Positions 16,530-27,867 of a stretch of DNA of 64,000 nt are shown piece by piece. Numbering within the stretch: position 1 is the stretch's first letter; every line of letters begins with the position of its first letter. The DNA is from JACVRM01 sp963839815 (GTDB taxonomy: Bacteria; Actinomycetota; Thermoleophilia; Gaiellales; Gaiellaceae), in assembly GCA_963839815.1 (NCBI GenBank), contig CAWIWF010000006.1:1054001-1118000 (forward strand), read 5' to 3'. A program made the translations under genes and the position numbers. Below the pieces are notes generated by a model. The model ran no database searches. It saw only the letters and a program-made list of their open reading frames with translations, and was not told the DNA's origin.

Positions 16530-19500
16530 ATGGCCACGCTCGGCCTCGGGCTGGTCGGCGTTCTGCTAGTGGCCGGCGTCCGGGCCCAGCCCTCAGCCCA
16601 GTGGCGTCCATCGCGGCCCGACGTAGCGTCGCACTTCGAGAAGCTCGACTCGAAAACTGCACGCCGTTGCCGAGGCGCGCCGCGCACACGGGGTCGCTGC
16701 GGCCCGCGCCGCCGCGGCCGGGCAGATGATTCAGCCAACCAGCCGCGGAATCAGGGTCATCGTCGAGCCGACGGGCTCCCTGGCTGGAGCCGAACGCGCA
16801 GTCATGAGCGCCGGTGGGACCGTCGAGGCGTCTGCTTTCGGCTTCGTGCAGGCCCGGCTGACCACCGATCGCCTCGTGGACGTTGCGAGCGCAGCGGCGG
16901 TCGCCCGCGTGCGCGCGCCCGCGCCTCGCGCGGCGGACGCTGTCGTCGACGGCGAGGGTGTCGACGCGATCAATGCGCGCGCCTGGCACGGCACGTACAC
17001 CGGGGCGGGCGTGAAGATCGCGATCATCGACCTGGGCTTCGCGGGCTACCAGGCGCTGCTCGGCACCGAGTTACCTGCAACGGTGACGACGGTCGCCGAG
17101 CCAGGCTGCGCCGGCAAGTTTTCAACCGGCGAGGATCACGGCACCGCCGTCGCGGAGATCGTCCACGAGGTCGCTCCCGGCGCCGAGCTCCACCTGATCT
17201 GCATCGACACCGAGGTCGACCTCGCACTCGCGGAGCAGTACGTGAAGGCGCAGGGCATCAGGATCGTGAACCACTCGGTGAGCTGGTTCAACACGAGCGG
17301 CGGCGACGGCACGGGTGGTTCCGGCACGCCGGATGCGATCGTCGCCGACGCGCGGGCGAACGGGATCCTCTGGGTGAACTCGGCCGGCAACCAGGGCGGG
17401 GCGCACTGGAACGCCACCTGGTCCGACCCGGATGACGACGGGGTGCTGTGGGTCACCAGCTCGGCGTACGCGGAGCCCGGCGAGACTGTCTGCCTGTTCC
17501 TGCGCTGGAACGCCTGGCCGTCCACGACGGAGGACTACGACCTCTACCTCTTCGCGCCGGGGGAACCTCACCCGGTCGCGTCGTCGACCGACTCGCAGGC
17601 AGACCACCCGGGGCCGCCGACGGAGGCCGCGTGCTACACGAACGAGACGGCCGCCGGCAGGTCGATCTCCATCCGCATCGTCAACTACAGCGCCTGGAGC
17701 GCGACCCGGCTCGAGCTGTTCGCGGTGGGTTCGCACTTCCACTGGTCGACAGGGATGAGCCTCACGGAGCCGGCCACCTCGCCGGCCGCGCTCGCCGTCG
17801 CTGCGGAGTGCGTCGCCGAGCGGCGCTTCGAGATCTACAGCTCCTACGGGCCGACCGTCGACGCGCGGCCGAAGCCGGAGGCGCTCGCCCCCGGTTCCGT
17901 GTCGACCGCGACCTACGGGCCCTCGTCCGGCTGCGAAGACGGATTCGCCGGAACGTCCGCAGCCGCGCCCCACGTCGCCGCGGCGGCGGCGCTGATCAAG
18001 CAGCGGTTTCCGACGCTCAGCGCGGCGGCTGTGACCGCCGTGCTTGCGGCCAACTCCGGCGTTTCGTCCGCGCTCCCGCACGACGCACCGGGTGGGTTGT
18101 TCCTCGCGCCGCTTACAGCTCTTCGGCAGTGGGCCGCGCACTCCCCAGGTCCGATCACTGTGAACGGCGACGGCACGTATCCCTGGCGCATCCCGAACAT
18201 GGGAGGCGCCGGGAGGCTGTCGTTCTCCCCGGACGGGTCGAAGATGGTCTTCCGGCGATCGTTGACCGGGGGTAACGACGGAGACGTCTGGATCGCCAAC
18301 GCGGACGGAACCGACCAGCGTCCGCTCACGACGGACAGCACGGTGGATTCGCAAGCGGTCTGGTCGCCCGACGGTTCCAAGATCCTGTTTGCGCGGGTCA
18401 TGTACGAGCCAAAGGGGCTCTACACGATCAACGCGGACGGCACCGGCCAGACCAAGATCAGCTCGACGATGGGCTGGGATCCCGTGTACTCACCTAACGG
18501 CGCGAAGATCGCCTTGTCGGCCTGGGACGCCGGCCACCGCGACGTCTACGTCATGAACGCAGACGGCTCGGGTGGTGTCACCGCGCTCACGCTCGGTACG
18601 CCCTACGACGCGTGGGGCCCGACGTTCTCACCGGACGGCACGAAGATCGCGTACACGGGCGTGATCAGCAGCACACCGGGATCGACAAGCGATATCTGGG
18701 TCATGAACGTCGACGGCTCCGCGAAGACGAAGATCATCTCGAGCCCCTCCTACGACGCCTCTGCGACCTGGACACCGGACGGCGCCAAGATTGCCTTTCT
18801 GAGCGACCGGTTCGGCCGCACGCTCGACCTGATGCTCGTAGATCCCGACGGCTCTGGTGTGGAGAGGCTCACGCGCTACGTGACGGGCGTGCATGCACCT
18901 GTCTTCGTCCCAGTCGCGGCGACGACTCCGCTGAATCGTGTGCCGCCCGAAGTCTCGGGCGAGGCTCGCGTCGGTCGCTACCTCTCGGCAACCGGCGGAG
19001 CCTGGCACGGGCGGACGCCGCTGACCGTCACGAGCTTCCAGTGGGAGCGCTGTAGCGCCGCGGGCAGCGGCTGCACCGCGATCCCCGGAGCGACCGACTC
19101 GTTCTACCGGCTCGGCCCGGCGGACTACGGCGCCCGGTTGCGCGTGGTGACGACCGCCGCGAACGCGGCGGGCTCGGCGAGTGCTCCATCCCCCGTCTCG
19201 GGAGTGGTGGTCGAGCGCCGCCCCGGTCAACGTCACCCTGCCGTCGATCAGCGGCCCGGTGCAGGTTGGCAGAAGCGTCACGGCGAGCGCCGGCACCTGG
19301 GCGGGTACCGTCGGGCGTACCGAGACGAGCTACATGTGGCTGCGCTGTCAGGAGGACGAGAGGTGCGTGCCAACATGGCCAGGGGGCTTGGGCCCGAACG
19401 CGACGTTCCCGCGCCAGTCCGACCTCGGCTTCTCGCTTCGGGTCGTCGTCAGAGCGTCCAGCTTCACGCCCGCGGGATGGTGGGAGGGGACAACAGCCGC

Positions 19501-20301
19501 GACGTCCGCGGCCGCCACGGTGGAGCCGGGGATCGCGCAACCGCCGACCACGACCACCAGGCCGACCATACCCACGACGCCGACGCCGACGCCGACGCCG
19601 CCGGCCCACGTGTACAGGGACGGATCGATTCAGGTCTGGCCATGGGTCTCAGAGACCCAGGAGTACAAGCGCCCGATCAGGGTGGGCGACGACGTGACCT
19701 TCGACGTCTCGGTGTCGAACCACGGCAACGTCCCTCTCGCTGGGGTCAACGTGCTGTACCGGCCTCCCGCCGGCGCGCGGGTCGTCAAGGCGCCTCAGTG
19801 CACGATCGACGCCGTCGTGAGCTGCCAGCTGCGAACGCTTCCCCTGCTGGAGGTGGTGTCCGCGCAGATCGTGGTGCGCTTCACGCGGCCCGGCACGATC
19901 AAGAACGCGTTCCTCATCTCGCAGGCCCAGCAGGACGATGATCGCACTGACGATCGTGCGGTCGTGACGATCGAGGTGGCGCCGCCGACGGGCGTGCGCC
20001 GGACAGGAACGGCGCGCAACAACCTGATGACCGGCACACGCTTCGCGGATCTGCTTCCGCGGCGTCGGCGGCAACGACATCCTATGCGCGGCTTGCTCGG
20101 CGACGACTGGCTCGACGGTGGGGCGGGCCAAAGACTTCCCTCGACGGTGGAGCGGGGAACGACACGCTGATCGGCGGCGCTGGCAACGACCGTCTCACCG
20201 GCGGCGCCGGCAACGACACGATCCGCTGCGGCGCCGGCATGGACATCGTGTTCGGCGCGCAAGGCGACAAGGTCGCCAAGGACTGCGAGAAGCGGCGCTA
20301 G
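16530..20301 (+). CDS. Secreted subtilisin-like protease with beta-propeller, Ig-like and RTX-like C-terminal repeats (frame disrupted)
   Basis: Signal-like N-terminus MATLGLGLVGVLLVAGVRAQ, then a propeptide-like segment. The S8 peptidase domain has Asp in VKIAIIDLGFAG, His in STGEDHGTAVAEI, oxyanion-side NSAGNQGG and Ser in GFAGTSAAAPHVAAAA. After it come TolB/WD40-like repeats of the type FSPDGSKMVF / WSPDGSKILFA / FSPDGTKIAY (about 18230-18890), two Ig-like repeats (VGRYLSATGGAW, VGRSVTASAGTW), a Thr/Pro linker, a DUF11-like domain (VSVSNHGNVPLAGV) and calcium-binding GGAGND repeats ending GDKVAKDCEKRR. Frame breaks lie near 16655, 19210, 20056-20090 and 20135. Expected product is about 1,250 residues, extracellular; substrates are unknown. 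Confidence 0.8.
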
Positions 20302-20462
20302 GCGGCCGCTCTCCGAAGTGGCGGCTCAGACCAGGCCACGGGCGCTTGTCGCTCGCTCGCTCACCGCGGTCGGGGCAGGTCCTTTCCGGCCCCGGGCGGC
20401 GCGGGTATCTGCCGACGGCGGAGGGCGGCTCTGCCGCCCGCAGCCACAGCGCGGCCCCGGCG

Positions 20463-20520
20463 CGTGACTTGAACGAGGGGGCCCACGGGGGAAACCGGGT
20501 TTCCCCCGTGAGAGCGAGCC
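20463..20520. repeat. 27-bp palindrome element CACGGGGGAAACC/GGTTTCCCCCGTG (copy 1)
   Basis: A near-perfect palindrome with one central base, preceded by ACGAGGGGGCC and GGCGCGTGA. The same block of about 60 bases, inverted, occurs at 45148-45205 and 55968-56025. Other GC hairpins fill the surrounding gap 20302-20548, in which no gene is visible. Confidence 0.75.
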
Positions 20521-20548
20521 CGCGGCGCCGCAGGCGCCGCGCGAGCGG

Positions 20549-21397
20549 CTAAGAGCGCGGATGCGCCCGGTCGTAGACGCGCCGCAGACGGCGGGCGTCG
20601 ACGTGGCTGTACACCTGCGTGGTCGAGAGCGAGCTGTGGCCGAGCAGCTCCTGGATGACGCGCAGGTCGGCGCCACCCTCGAGCAGGTGGGTGGCGAAGG
20701 CGTGGCGCAGGCGGTGAGGGTGAGGCACGAGGCGCCGCAGGGTGCTCGTGTCGAGCCGCCGCCCGCGGACGGAGAGGAAGAGCGCGTCGTCGGCGCGCCG
20801 CGCGAGCTGCGGGCGGCCGTCGCGGAGGTAGCGGCCGACCCAGTAGGCGGCCTCCTCCCCCAGGGGGACGGCGCGTTCCTTGCCGCCCTTGCCGCGCACG
20901 CGCACGAGCTCCTGGTCGAACTCGACGTCGGCGAGGTCGAGGTCGACGGCCTCGCGGCTGCGAAGCCCCGCGGAGTAGACGAGCTCGACGAGGGCGCGGT
21001 TCCGGAGGCCGATCGGGTGCTCCGGCGCAAGGGCGTCGAGCGTCGCATCGACGTCGTCCGTCTTGGGCGCCTCCGGGAGTCGCCGCACGCGTCGGGGCGC
21101 GAACGAGGCCTCGGGTGCGCGCCCGGGCCCGAGCGCGTGACGGAGGAAGCCGCGCACCGCCGCCAGCTTGCGCGCGATCGTCGCCGGCGCGAGCTTGCGG
21201 GGCGTGCGACCGGGCCGGGCGGCGCCGAGCTCCGCCGTGTAGTCGGCCAGCGTCCGTGCGCTCACGCCGTCGAGGGTCTCGCCGCGGCTGCGCAGCCAGG
21301 AGCCGAACTCGGCCAGGTCGACGGCGTAGGCGCGGCGGGTCGCGTCTGCGAGGGGCGCGACGCGCAGGTACCTGTCGATGCTCGCCTGCGTGTCCAC
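20549..21397 (-). CDS. xerC: Tyrosine recombinase XerC
   Basis: 282 residues from GTG 21397 (VDTQASIDRYLRVAPL). Core-binding domain, then the catalytic set: Arg in YSAGLRSREAVDLDL, Lys in VRGKGGKERAVPL, HPHRLRHAFATHLLEGG (HxxR) and LGHSSLSTTQVYSHV (His, Tyr). Length and motifs fit XerC. The frame stays open far upstream, but that extension has no recombinase character. With XerD it acts at dif. The stop is followed directly by the palindromic repeat region downstream of the subtilase. Confidence 0.85.
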   Translation of the reverse strand: MDTQASIDRYLRVAPLADATRRAYAVDLAEFGSWLRSRGETLDGVSARTLADYTAELGAARPGRTPRKLAPATIARKLAAVRGFLRHALGPGRAPEASFAPRRVRRLPEAPKTDDVDATLDALAPEHPIGLRNRALVELVYSAGLRSREAVDLDLADVEFDQELVRVRGKGGKERAVPLGEEAAYWVGRYLRDGRPQLARRADDALFLSVRGRRLDTSTLRRLVPHPHRLRHAFATHLLEGGADLRVIQELLGHSSLSTTQVYSHVDARRLRRVYDRAHPRS

Positions 21398-21464
21398 GAG
21401 AGAGACGTTCGCGGCACGGCTGCGCACGCCTGCCGGGCGGCGCCGCGGGCGGCAGCGAGGCTCG

Positions 21465-21470
21465 TAGACT
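21465..21470 (+). promoter_or_regulatory. -10 hexamer TAGACT for the sulfotransferase
   Basis: TAGACT ends eight bases before the ATG at 21479, in the 81-base gap divergent from xerC. Confidence 0.55.
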
Positions 21471-21478
21471 CCCGCACC

Positions 21479-22360
21479 ATGGGCGGAGCGTCGCTTCCGG
21501 TCAGGAGCGGGAACGGCGCCGCAGTGGCGTCGGCCTCGCTCGCCCGTGCTGCCGTCCTGCACCTGAAGTCGGCCCGCCGGCTCGCGCGGCCGCGACCGCT
21601 GCGGCAGGCGCTCGGCTCCGCCGACGACCGGCTCGTCTTCGTCGTCGGCAGCCCGCGCTCCGGCACGACCTTCCTGGCCGGGGCGATCGGGCGCGCGCCC
21701 GGCTTCGTCGACCTCGGCGAGGTCGCGGCCGTCAAGGCGGCCATCCCGGAGCTCGTGGGCCTTCCGGAGCAGGAGGCGGCTGCCCGTCTGCGGCGGCTGC
21801 TCGGACTGACGCGTGCGCTCGGCCTCGTCCGCGGCCTGCGCGGCGTCGAGCAGACGCCGGAGTGCGCCTTCCTGCTCCCGGCCGTGCGGCGTGCGTACGG
21901 GCGCGCCACCGTCGTCCACGCGCTCCGGGACGGGCGAGACGTCGTCTGCTCGCTGCTCGAGCGCGGCTGGCTCCGTGACGAGGCGACCGACGCCGACGAC
22001 GCCGGCCAGCCGTACGGCGGGCACGCGCGGTTCTGGGTCGAGCCGGAGCGCGCCGACGAGTTCGAGGCAGCCGGCGAGGCGCGCCGCGCCGCCTGGGTCT
22101 GGCGCGCTTACGTGACCGCTGTCCGCGAGTCGGGGGTCGCGGTGCACGAGGTCCGCTACGAGTCGATGGCGAGCGATCCCGACGGCACGGCGGCGGCGCT
22201 CGGGGAGGCGCTCGACACGGAGCCCGGCCCGCTCGCCGGGGCTCTCGCCGACGCGCACGCCGGCTCGATCGGGCGCTTCCGCCGCGACCTGACGCCCGCG
22301 CAGCTCGCCGACGTGGAGGCCGAGGCCGGCCCGCTGCTCGACGAGCTCGGCTACGCCTAG
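21479..22360 (+). CDS. Sulfotransferase family protein
   Basis: 293 residues. The PAPS 5'-phosphosulfate loop reads VFVVGSPRSGTTFLAGAIG (about 53-71) and the 3'-phosphate segment VVHALRDGRDVVCSLLERGW (about 142-161). EVRYESMASDPDGTAAALGEAL fits the later sulfotransferase-fold helix. Such enzymes move sulfate from PAPS to hydroxyl or amino groups of carbohydrates, lipids or peptides; the acceptor is not deducible. No signal or membrane segment is visible. The start is set by the ATG after a TAGACT hexamer. Confidence 0.85.
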   Translation: MGGASLPVRSGNGAAVASASLARAAVLHLKSARRLARPRPLRQALGSADDRLVFVVGSPRSGTTFLAGAIGRAPGFVDLGEVAAVKAAIPELVGLPEQEAAARLRRLLGLTRALGLVRGLRGVEQTPECAFLLPAVRRAYGRATVVHALRDGRDVVCSLLERGWLRDEATDADDAGQPYGGHARFWVEPERADEFEAAGEARRAAWVWRAYVTAVRESGVAVHEVRYESMASDPDGTAAALGEALDTEPGPLAGALADAHAGSIGRFRRDLTPAQLADVEAEAGPLLDELGYA

Positions 22361-22498
22361 ACGCCCGAAAACGCCCGCCTGCAGGGGAATCCGCACGGTT
22401 GCCGCGGCAATTCGGGCGGCGGGTGCATAGCATTGCGCTCTTCGCGCACGCCCCGCGCGGACGTTTTCCACCGACGACGACCCGGGAAGGAGGGGCTC

Positions 22499-24093
22499 GT
22501 GGCGACGACGCTCGAACCGCACGCCGAGACCGGGCTCGGGGCCCACGGGCTCCAGCCGACCGGCCAGATCCACTGGCAGCCGACCACCGCCCTCCTCTAC
22601 GACCACGCGCTCCGGCGCGGGGATGCACGGCTCGCCGAGGGTGGGGCGCTCGTCGTCGACACCGGCGTCCACACGGGCCGCTCGCCCAAGGACAAGTTCG
22701 TCGTCCGCGAGGCCGGCTCCGAAGATCGCATCTGGTGGGGAGACGTCAACGCCGAGATCTCGGAGGAGCACTTCGAGGGCCTGCGCGAGAAGGTCGCGGC
22801 GTACCTCGACGGCGAGGACCTCTACGTGGTCGACCTGTTCGCCGGCGCCGATCCCGCCCACCGGCTGGGCGTCCGCGTCGTCACCGCCAGCCCCTGGCAC
22901 GCTCTCTTCGCCAAGACGCTCTTCATCGAGCCGACCGGGCAGGAGCTCGAGCAGCATGAGCCGGAGGCGCTCGTCCTGCACGCGCCGCCGGTGCAGGCGG
23001 TCCCGGCCGAGGACGGCACGCGCACCGAGACGTTCGTGGTGCTGCACCCGACCCGGGGCGAGGTCCTGATCGGCGGCACCTGGTACGCGGGCGAGATCAA
23101 GAAGTCGATCTTCACGGTCATGAACGACCGGCTGCCGCTCGACGGCGTCCTGCCCGATGCACTGCTCGGCCAACGTCGGTGACGACGGCGACGTCGCGCT
23201 CTTCTTCGGCCTCTCCGGCACCGGCAAGACGACGCTGTCGGCCGATCCCGAGCGGCACCTGATCGGCGACGACGAGCACGGCTGGGGCCCCGACGGCATC
23301 TTCAACTTCGAGGGCGGCTGCTACGCGAAGGTCATCCGCCTGTCCGCAGGAGGCCGAGCCTGAGATCTACGGCACGACGCAGGCCTGGGGCACCGTGCTC
23401 GAGAACGTCGTCGTCGACGAGCGCGGCGTGCTCGACCTCGACGACGACTCGAAGACCGAGAACACGCGCGCCGCCTACAAGCTCGAGCAGATCGCCAACG
23501 CGCTGCCGGCCAAGCGGGCCGGCCACCCGAGCACCGTCGTCTTCCTCACCGCCGACGCGTTCGGGATCCTGCCGCCCATCGCGCGCCTGAGCCGCGAGCA
23601 GGCGATGTTCTACTTCCTGTCGGGCTTCACGGCCAAGCTCGCCGGCACCGAGATCGGCGTCACCGAGCCGCAGCCGACGTTCTCGGCCTGCTTCGGCGCC
23701 CCGTTCCTGCCGCAGCCGCCATCGGTCTACGCCGGACTGCTCGGGGAGAAGCTCCGCGAGCACCACGTTGCCGTCTGGCTCGTCAACACCGGGTGGACCG
23801 GCGGGCCGTTCGGCGAGGGCCAGCGGATGCCGATCGCGGCGACGCGGCGCATGCTCCGCTCGGCGCTTGGCGGCGAGCTCGACTCGGTCGAGTACGGGCC
23901 GGATCCCGTGTTCGGGTTCGAGGTGCCGGTCGACGTGCCGGGCGTGGACGCGACGCTGCTCGACCCGCGCTCGACCTGGAGCGATCCCGACGCATACGAC
24001 CGCAAGGCGCGCGAGCTCGCGCAGATGTTCCGCGACAACTTCGAGCGCTTCGACGCGGCGCCCGAGATCGCCGCCGCCGGCCCGCGCGCCTGA
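22499..24093 (+). CDS. pckA: Phosphoenolpyruvate carboxykinase, ATP type (two frame disruptions)
   Basis: The GTG start follows AAGGAGGGG. Conserved blocks occur in order: VVDTGVHTGRSPKDKFVV, WYAGEIKKSIFTVMN, MHCSANVG, the kinase loop FGLSGTGKTTLS, GDDEHGW, IFNFEGGCYAKVI, YFLSGFTAKLAGTE and NTGWTGGPFGEGQRM. Single-base insertions near 23156 (before MHCSANVG) and 23347 (before AEPEIYGTT) split the frame. It makes PEP from oxaloacetate with ATP, the entry step of gluconeogenesis. About 531 residues are expected. It is followed 64 bases later by sdhA. Confidence 0.92.
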
Positions 24094-24142
24094 GGCCGTC
24101 CTCGCAGCGACTGATACGAGGCGGTCGCCAACCCCTATCCGA

Positions 24143-24148
24143 TAGCGT
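24143..24148 (+). promoter_or_regulatory. -10 hexamer TAGCGT for the sdh operon
   Basis: TAGCGT (within GATAGCGT) lies nine bases before the sdhA GTG. No Shine-Dalgarno sequence is visible. Confidence 0.45.
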
Positions 24149-24157
24149 CTTTCCGTA

Positions 24158-25844
24158 GTGGAGGCGAAGCACGACGTCCTCGTCGTAGGTGCCGGCTGCG
24201 CGGGGATGCGCGCCGCGATCGAGGCATTCGACGCAGGCGCGGACGTCGCCATGATCTCCAAGATCCACCCGACCCGCAGCCACTCCGGCGCGGCCGAGGG
24301 CGGGATCAACGCCGCGCTCGGCAACGCGTCCGAGGACGACCCCGAGAAGCACGCCTTCGACACGGTCAAGGGCTCCGACTACCTCGGCGACCAGGACGCG
24401 ATCGAGATCCTCTGCCAGGAGGCGCCCGAGGACGTCTACCAGCTCGAGCACTGGGGGGCCGTCTTCTCGCGGACCGAGGACGGCCGCATCGCGCAGCGCC
24501 CCTTCGGCGCCGCCGGCGAGCCGCGCACCGCCTACGCCGCCGACATCACCGGCCACGTGCTCGTGCACGTGCTCTACGAGCAGGTGCTGAAGCGCGACAT
24601 CCCCACGTACGAGGAGTGGTTCGCCTGGAAGCTGGTCGTCGACGACGACCGCTGCCAGGGCGTCATCTGCTGGGACCTGCTGAACGGCGGCCTCAAGGTG
24701 ATCGGCGGCGAAGACCGTCATCCTCGCCACCGGCGGCGCGGGCCGGCTCTACACGGGCACCACCAACGCCTACGCCTGCACCGGCGACGGCATGTCGATG
24801 GCGCTGCACGTCGGCGTGCCGCTCACGGACATGGAGATGATGCAGTTCCACCCGACCACGCTGGCGCCGACAGGGGTGCTGATCACCGAGGGCTGCCGCG
24901 GCGAGGGTGCGTACCTGCTCAACTCGGAGGGCGACCGCTTTCTCAAGCGCTACGCGCCGAACGCGATGGAGCTCGCCAGCCGCGACGTCATCTCGCGCGC
25001 GGAGCAGACCGAGATCGACGAGGGGCGCGGCGTCGCCGGCAACGTGCTGCTCGACCTGCGCCACCTCGGAGCCGAGCGGATCCTCGAGCGGCTGCACGGC
25101 ACCCGCGAGCTGTCGATGGTGTTCGCCGGCGTCGACCCGATCCACGAGCCGATCCCCGTCCGGCCGGGCGCCCACTACCACATGGGCGGCGTCGACACGG
25201 ACGTCTGGGGCCAGACCTCGCTCACCGGGCTGTACGCGGCCGGCGAGGTCGCCTGCGTCTCGGTGCACGGCGCCAACCGCCTCGGCGGCAACGCGCTCAT
25301 GGAGACGATCACGTTCGGCAAGCGCGCCGGCGCCCACGCCGCCGACTGGGCGATGAGCAACACCACGGTCACGGTGCCGCCGTCGGTCGAGGCCGACAGC
25401 CGCCGCGAGCTGCAGGAGCTGCTCGACCGCACCGAGGGCGAGCGGCCGTGGCAGATCCGCGACGAGCTCGCCGAGACGATGCACGTCAACTTCGGCGTCT
25501 TCCGGCGCGAGGGCCAGATGCAGGAGCAGGCGAGGATCGTCGAGCGGCTGCGCGAGCGCTACGAGCGGGTCGTCGTCGACGACAAGGGCACGCTCTTCAA
25601 CAACGACCTGACGCAGGCGCTGGAGCTCGGCTTCCTGCTCGACCTCGCCGACTGCATGCTGGTCGCCGGTCTCGCCCGCAAGGAGAGCCGCGGCGCCCAT
25701 GCACGCCCGCACGACTACCCGGACCGCGACGACGACAACTACCTGCGGCATACGCTGACGACGCTCGACGACCGAGGACGACCGCAGCTCGACTGGAGGC
25801 CGGTGACGATGACGAAGTGGCAGCCGCAGGAGCGCACCTACTGA
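24158..25844 (+). CDS. sdhA: Succinate dehydrogenase/fumarate reductase flavoprotein subunit (one frame disruption)
   Basis: The FAD dinucleotide motif VLVVGAGCAGMRAAIEAF is at the N-terminus, and the flavinylation-site region SKIHPTRSHSGAAEGGINAAL contains the covalent-FAD His. VILATGGAGRLY, MEMMQFHPTTLAPTGVLITEGCRGEGA and the active-site Arg regions HYHMGGVDTD and HGANRLGGNALMETITFGKRAG follow. The break near 24712 (GGC GGC GAA GAC) needs one base removed. It oxidises succinate to fumarate. It heads the sdhA-sdhB-hdrB-like set; membrane cytochrome subunits are missing. About 561 residues are expected. Confidence 0.93.
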
Positions 25845-25860
25845 TGGGGGAGACCCGCTG

Positions 25861-26975
25861 ATGGCAGCCGACGCCACCGCCCACGCGCCGGCCGCGACGA
25901 TGGACGTCGCGCTCAAGGTCTGGCGCTACGACTCCCGCTCCGGCGAGCGCGAGCTCGAAGACGTACGAGGTCGAGGCGCCCGACTGGGCGACGCTGCTCG
26001 ACGTGCTCGACATCATCAAGGACCGCCACGACGGCACCCTCGCCTACCGCAAGAGCTGCCGGATGATGATCTGCGGCTCCTGCGGGATGCGGATGGACGG
26101 CGCCGCCGTGCTCGCCTGCCGGACGCGCATGTACGACATCGTCAAGGCCGGGCACGTGCCGGTGATCTCTGCGATGGGGAACCTCCCGATCGTCAAGGAC
26201 CTCGTCGTCGACATGGAGCCGTTCTGGGCCAAGCTGCGCGCGATGAAGCCGTGGCTGCAGCCCGGCTACGAGGAGCCGCCGGAGAAGGAGTGGCGCCATC
26301 TCGCAGGAGTCGATGAACGTCATCCACAAGGAGGCGCTCTGCATCCAGTGCGGCTGCTGCGTCTCCGAGTGCAACTCGATGGAGTCCGACCCCGACTTCC
26401 TCGGCCCGGCCGCGCTCGCGAAGGGGATGCGCTTCGTCGGCGACCCACGCGACCAGGCCCACATCGAGCGGCTGAACGAGTACAACGGCGAGCACGGCAT
26501 CTGGGACTGCACCCGGTGCTACTTCTGCAACGAGCGCTGCCCGAAGGGCGTCGACCCGCGTGACGCGATCGCGAAGCTCGGCGCCGAGTCGATAAAGCAC
26601 GGGATCGACCACGACATGGGCGCCAAGCACGCCAAGTGGTTCGTCACCTCGGCGAAGACGACGGGCTGGCTGCGCGAGACGGAGCTCGTGCCGAAGACGC
26701 AGGGTGTCGTCTCCGCGATCAAGCAGATGAAGTTCGCGATGGGCCTGCTGCGCCACGGCAAGGTGCCGCCGCCCTTCCCGCCGCACGTGGCGGAGGAGGT
26801 CGGCGAGGCGCGGGCGCTCTACGAGGTCGTCAAGCAGCAGGGCCGCGACGGCGCGCTCGGCCACGTCCAGGGCGAGCGGGCGCTGGCGCGGATCGAGCAC
26901 ACGGACGCCGGCGGCGCCCGCCGCGACGCGCCGGAGATCACGCCGGGGGAGGAGACGCCGCATGCCGAAGGCTGA
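25861..26975 (+). CDS. sdhB: Succinate dehydrogenase/fumarate reductase iron-sulfur subunit (two frame disruptions)
   Basis: ATG after GGGGAG. The [2Fe-2S] domain reads SCRMMICGSCGMRMDGAAVLAC, and two CxxCxxCxxxC cluster motifs follow: CIQCGCCVSEC and CTRCYFCNERCPKGVDP. It is longer than usual: about 85 residues follow the last cluster, including KTQGVVSAIKQMKFAMGLL. Breaks near 25957 (ELxTYEVEAPDW) and 26299 (before ISQESMNVIHKEA) each need one base removed. Electrons pass from SdhA through these clusters. The end overlaps the next gene by 14 bases, so the HdrB-like subunit is co-translated. Confidence 0.92.
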
Positions 26976-27861
26976 GCCGAAGAAGATGGCGTACTACAAG
27001 GGGTGCCTGGCGTCGCTGTCGGCGAAGGAGCTCGACATCTCGACGCGCGCGCTCGCGCCGAAGGTCGGGCTCGAGCTGATCGACCTCGAGACGGTCACGT
27101 GCTGCGGCGCCGGCGACATCCACGAGGCCGAGCCGGACTACTACCTGCACCTGAACGCGCGCATCCTGGCCTACGCCGAGGAGACGGGCGCGGACACGCT
27201 GATGACGGTCTGCAACGTCTGCACGCTCAACCTGCGGCAGGCCAACTTCATGCTCCAGAACGACGACACGCTGCGCGAGCGCGTCAACGTCAACCTGGAG
27301 ACGGTCGGCGTACCGCCGTACTCCGGCGGCGTCGAGGTCAAGCACCTGCTCTGGCTGATCGCCGAGGGGGAGGGCTTCGAGCTGCTGAAGCAGGCGGCGC
27401 ACAAGGGGCTCAAGGGGCTGAAGGTGGCGCCCTTCTACGGCTGCCAGATCCTGCGGCCGTCGAAGCTGCTCGGCTTCGAGGATCCCGACCGGCCGTGGTC
27501 GCTCGAGGCGATCATCCAGGCCTGCGGCGGCGAGCCGGTGGACTACCCGGCGAAGATCAAGTGCTGCGGCTTCCCGATCATCCAGGCGCGCGAGGAGACG
27601 GCGCTCGGCGAGCTGATCCAGCCGATCGAGCAGGCGCTCGAGCGCGGCGCCGACGCGATGGTGACGCCGTGCCCGCTCTGCCATCTCTCGCTCGACGCCT
27701 GGCAGTCGAAGCTCGAGGCCTCGACCGGCCGCGAGTTCAGGCTGCCGATCCTGCACCTCGCGCAGCTGATCGGCGTCGCCGCCGGCTTCGAGGACTCGGA
27801 GCTGAAGTTCAAGCGGCACGTCGTCTCGGTCAAGCCTGTCGTCGAGAAGCTCCGGGTGTGA
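26962..27861 (+). CDS. HdrB/SdhE-like subunit with two CCG domains
   Basis: 299 residues with two cysteine-rich CCG domains: KGCLAS...VTCCGAGDIHE...CNVC (about residues 10-80) and YGCQILRPS...IKCCGFPIIQ...CPLC (about 155-240). This is the subunit-B fold of heterodisulfide reductase, used as SdhE in type-E succinate:quinone reductases and in thiol:fumarate reductase. It overlaps sdhB and replaces the usual membrane anchors, so the complex is probably SdhABE, attached peripherally to the membrane; this is inference. Which electron acceptor it uses (quinone or a thiol/disulfide) cannot be read here. Confidence 0.85.
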   Translation: MPKAEPKKMAYYKGCLASLSAKELDISTRALAPKVGLELIDLETVTCCGAGDIHEAEPDYYLHLNARILAYAEETGADTLMTVCNVCTLNLRQANFMLQNDDTLRERVNVNLETVGVPPYSGGVEVKHLLWLIAEGEGFELLKQAAHKGLKGLKVAPFYGCQILRPSKLLGFEDPDRPWSLEAIIQACGGEPVDYPAKIKCCGFPIIQAREETALGELIQPIEQALERGADAMVTPCPLCHLSLDAWQSKLEASTGREFRLPILHLAQLIGVAAGFEDSELKFKRHVVSVKPVVEKLRV

Positions 27862-27867
27862 GCGCAG

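Noticed and set aside
20549..23305. A 918-codon open frame on the minus strand running from xerC through the sulfotransferase and into pckA
   Set aside because: Only its last 282 codons look like a protein; the rest is antisense to two well-supported genes, which in very GC-rich DNA often stays open.
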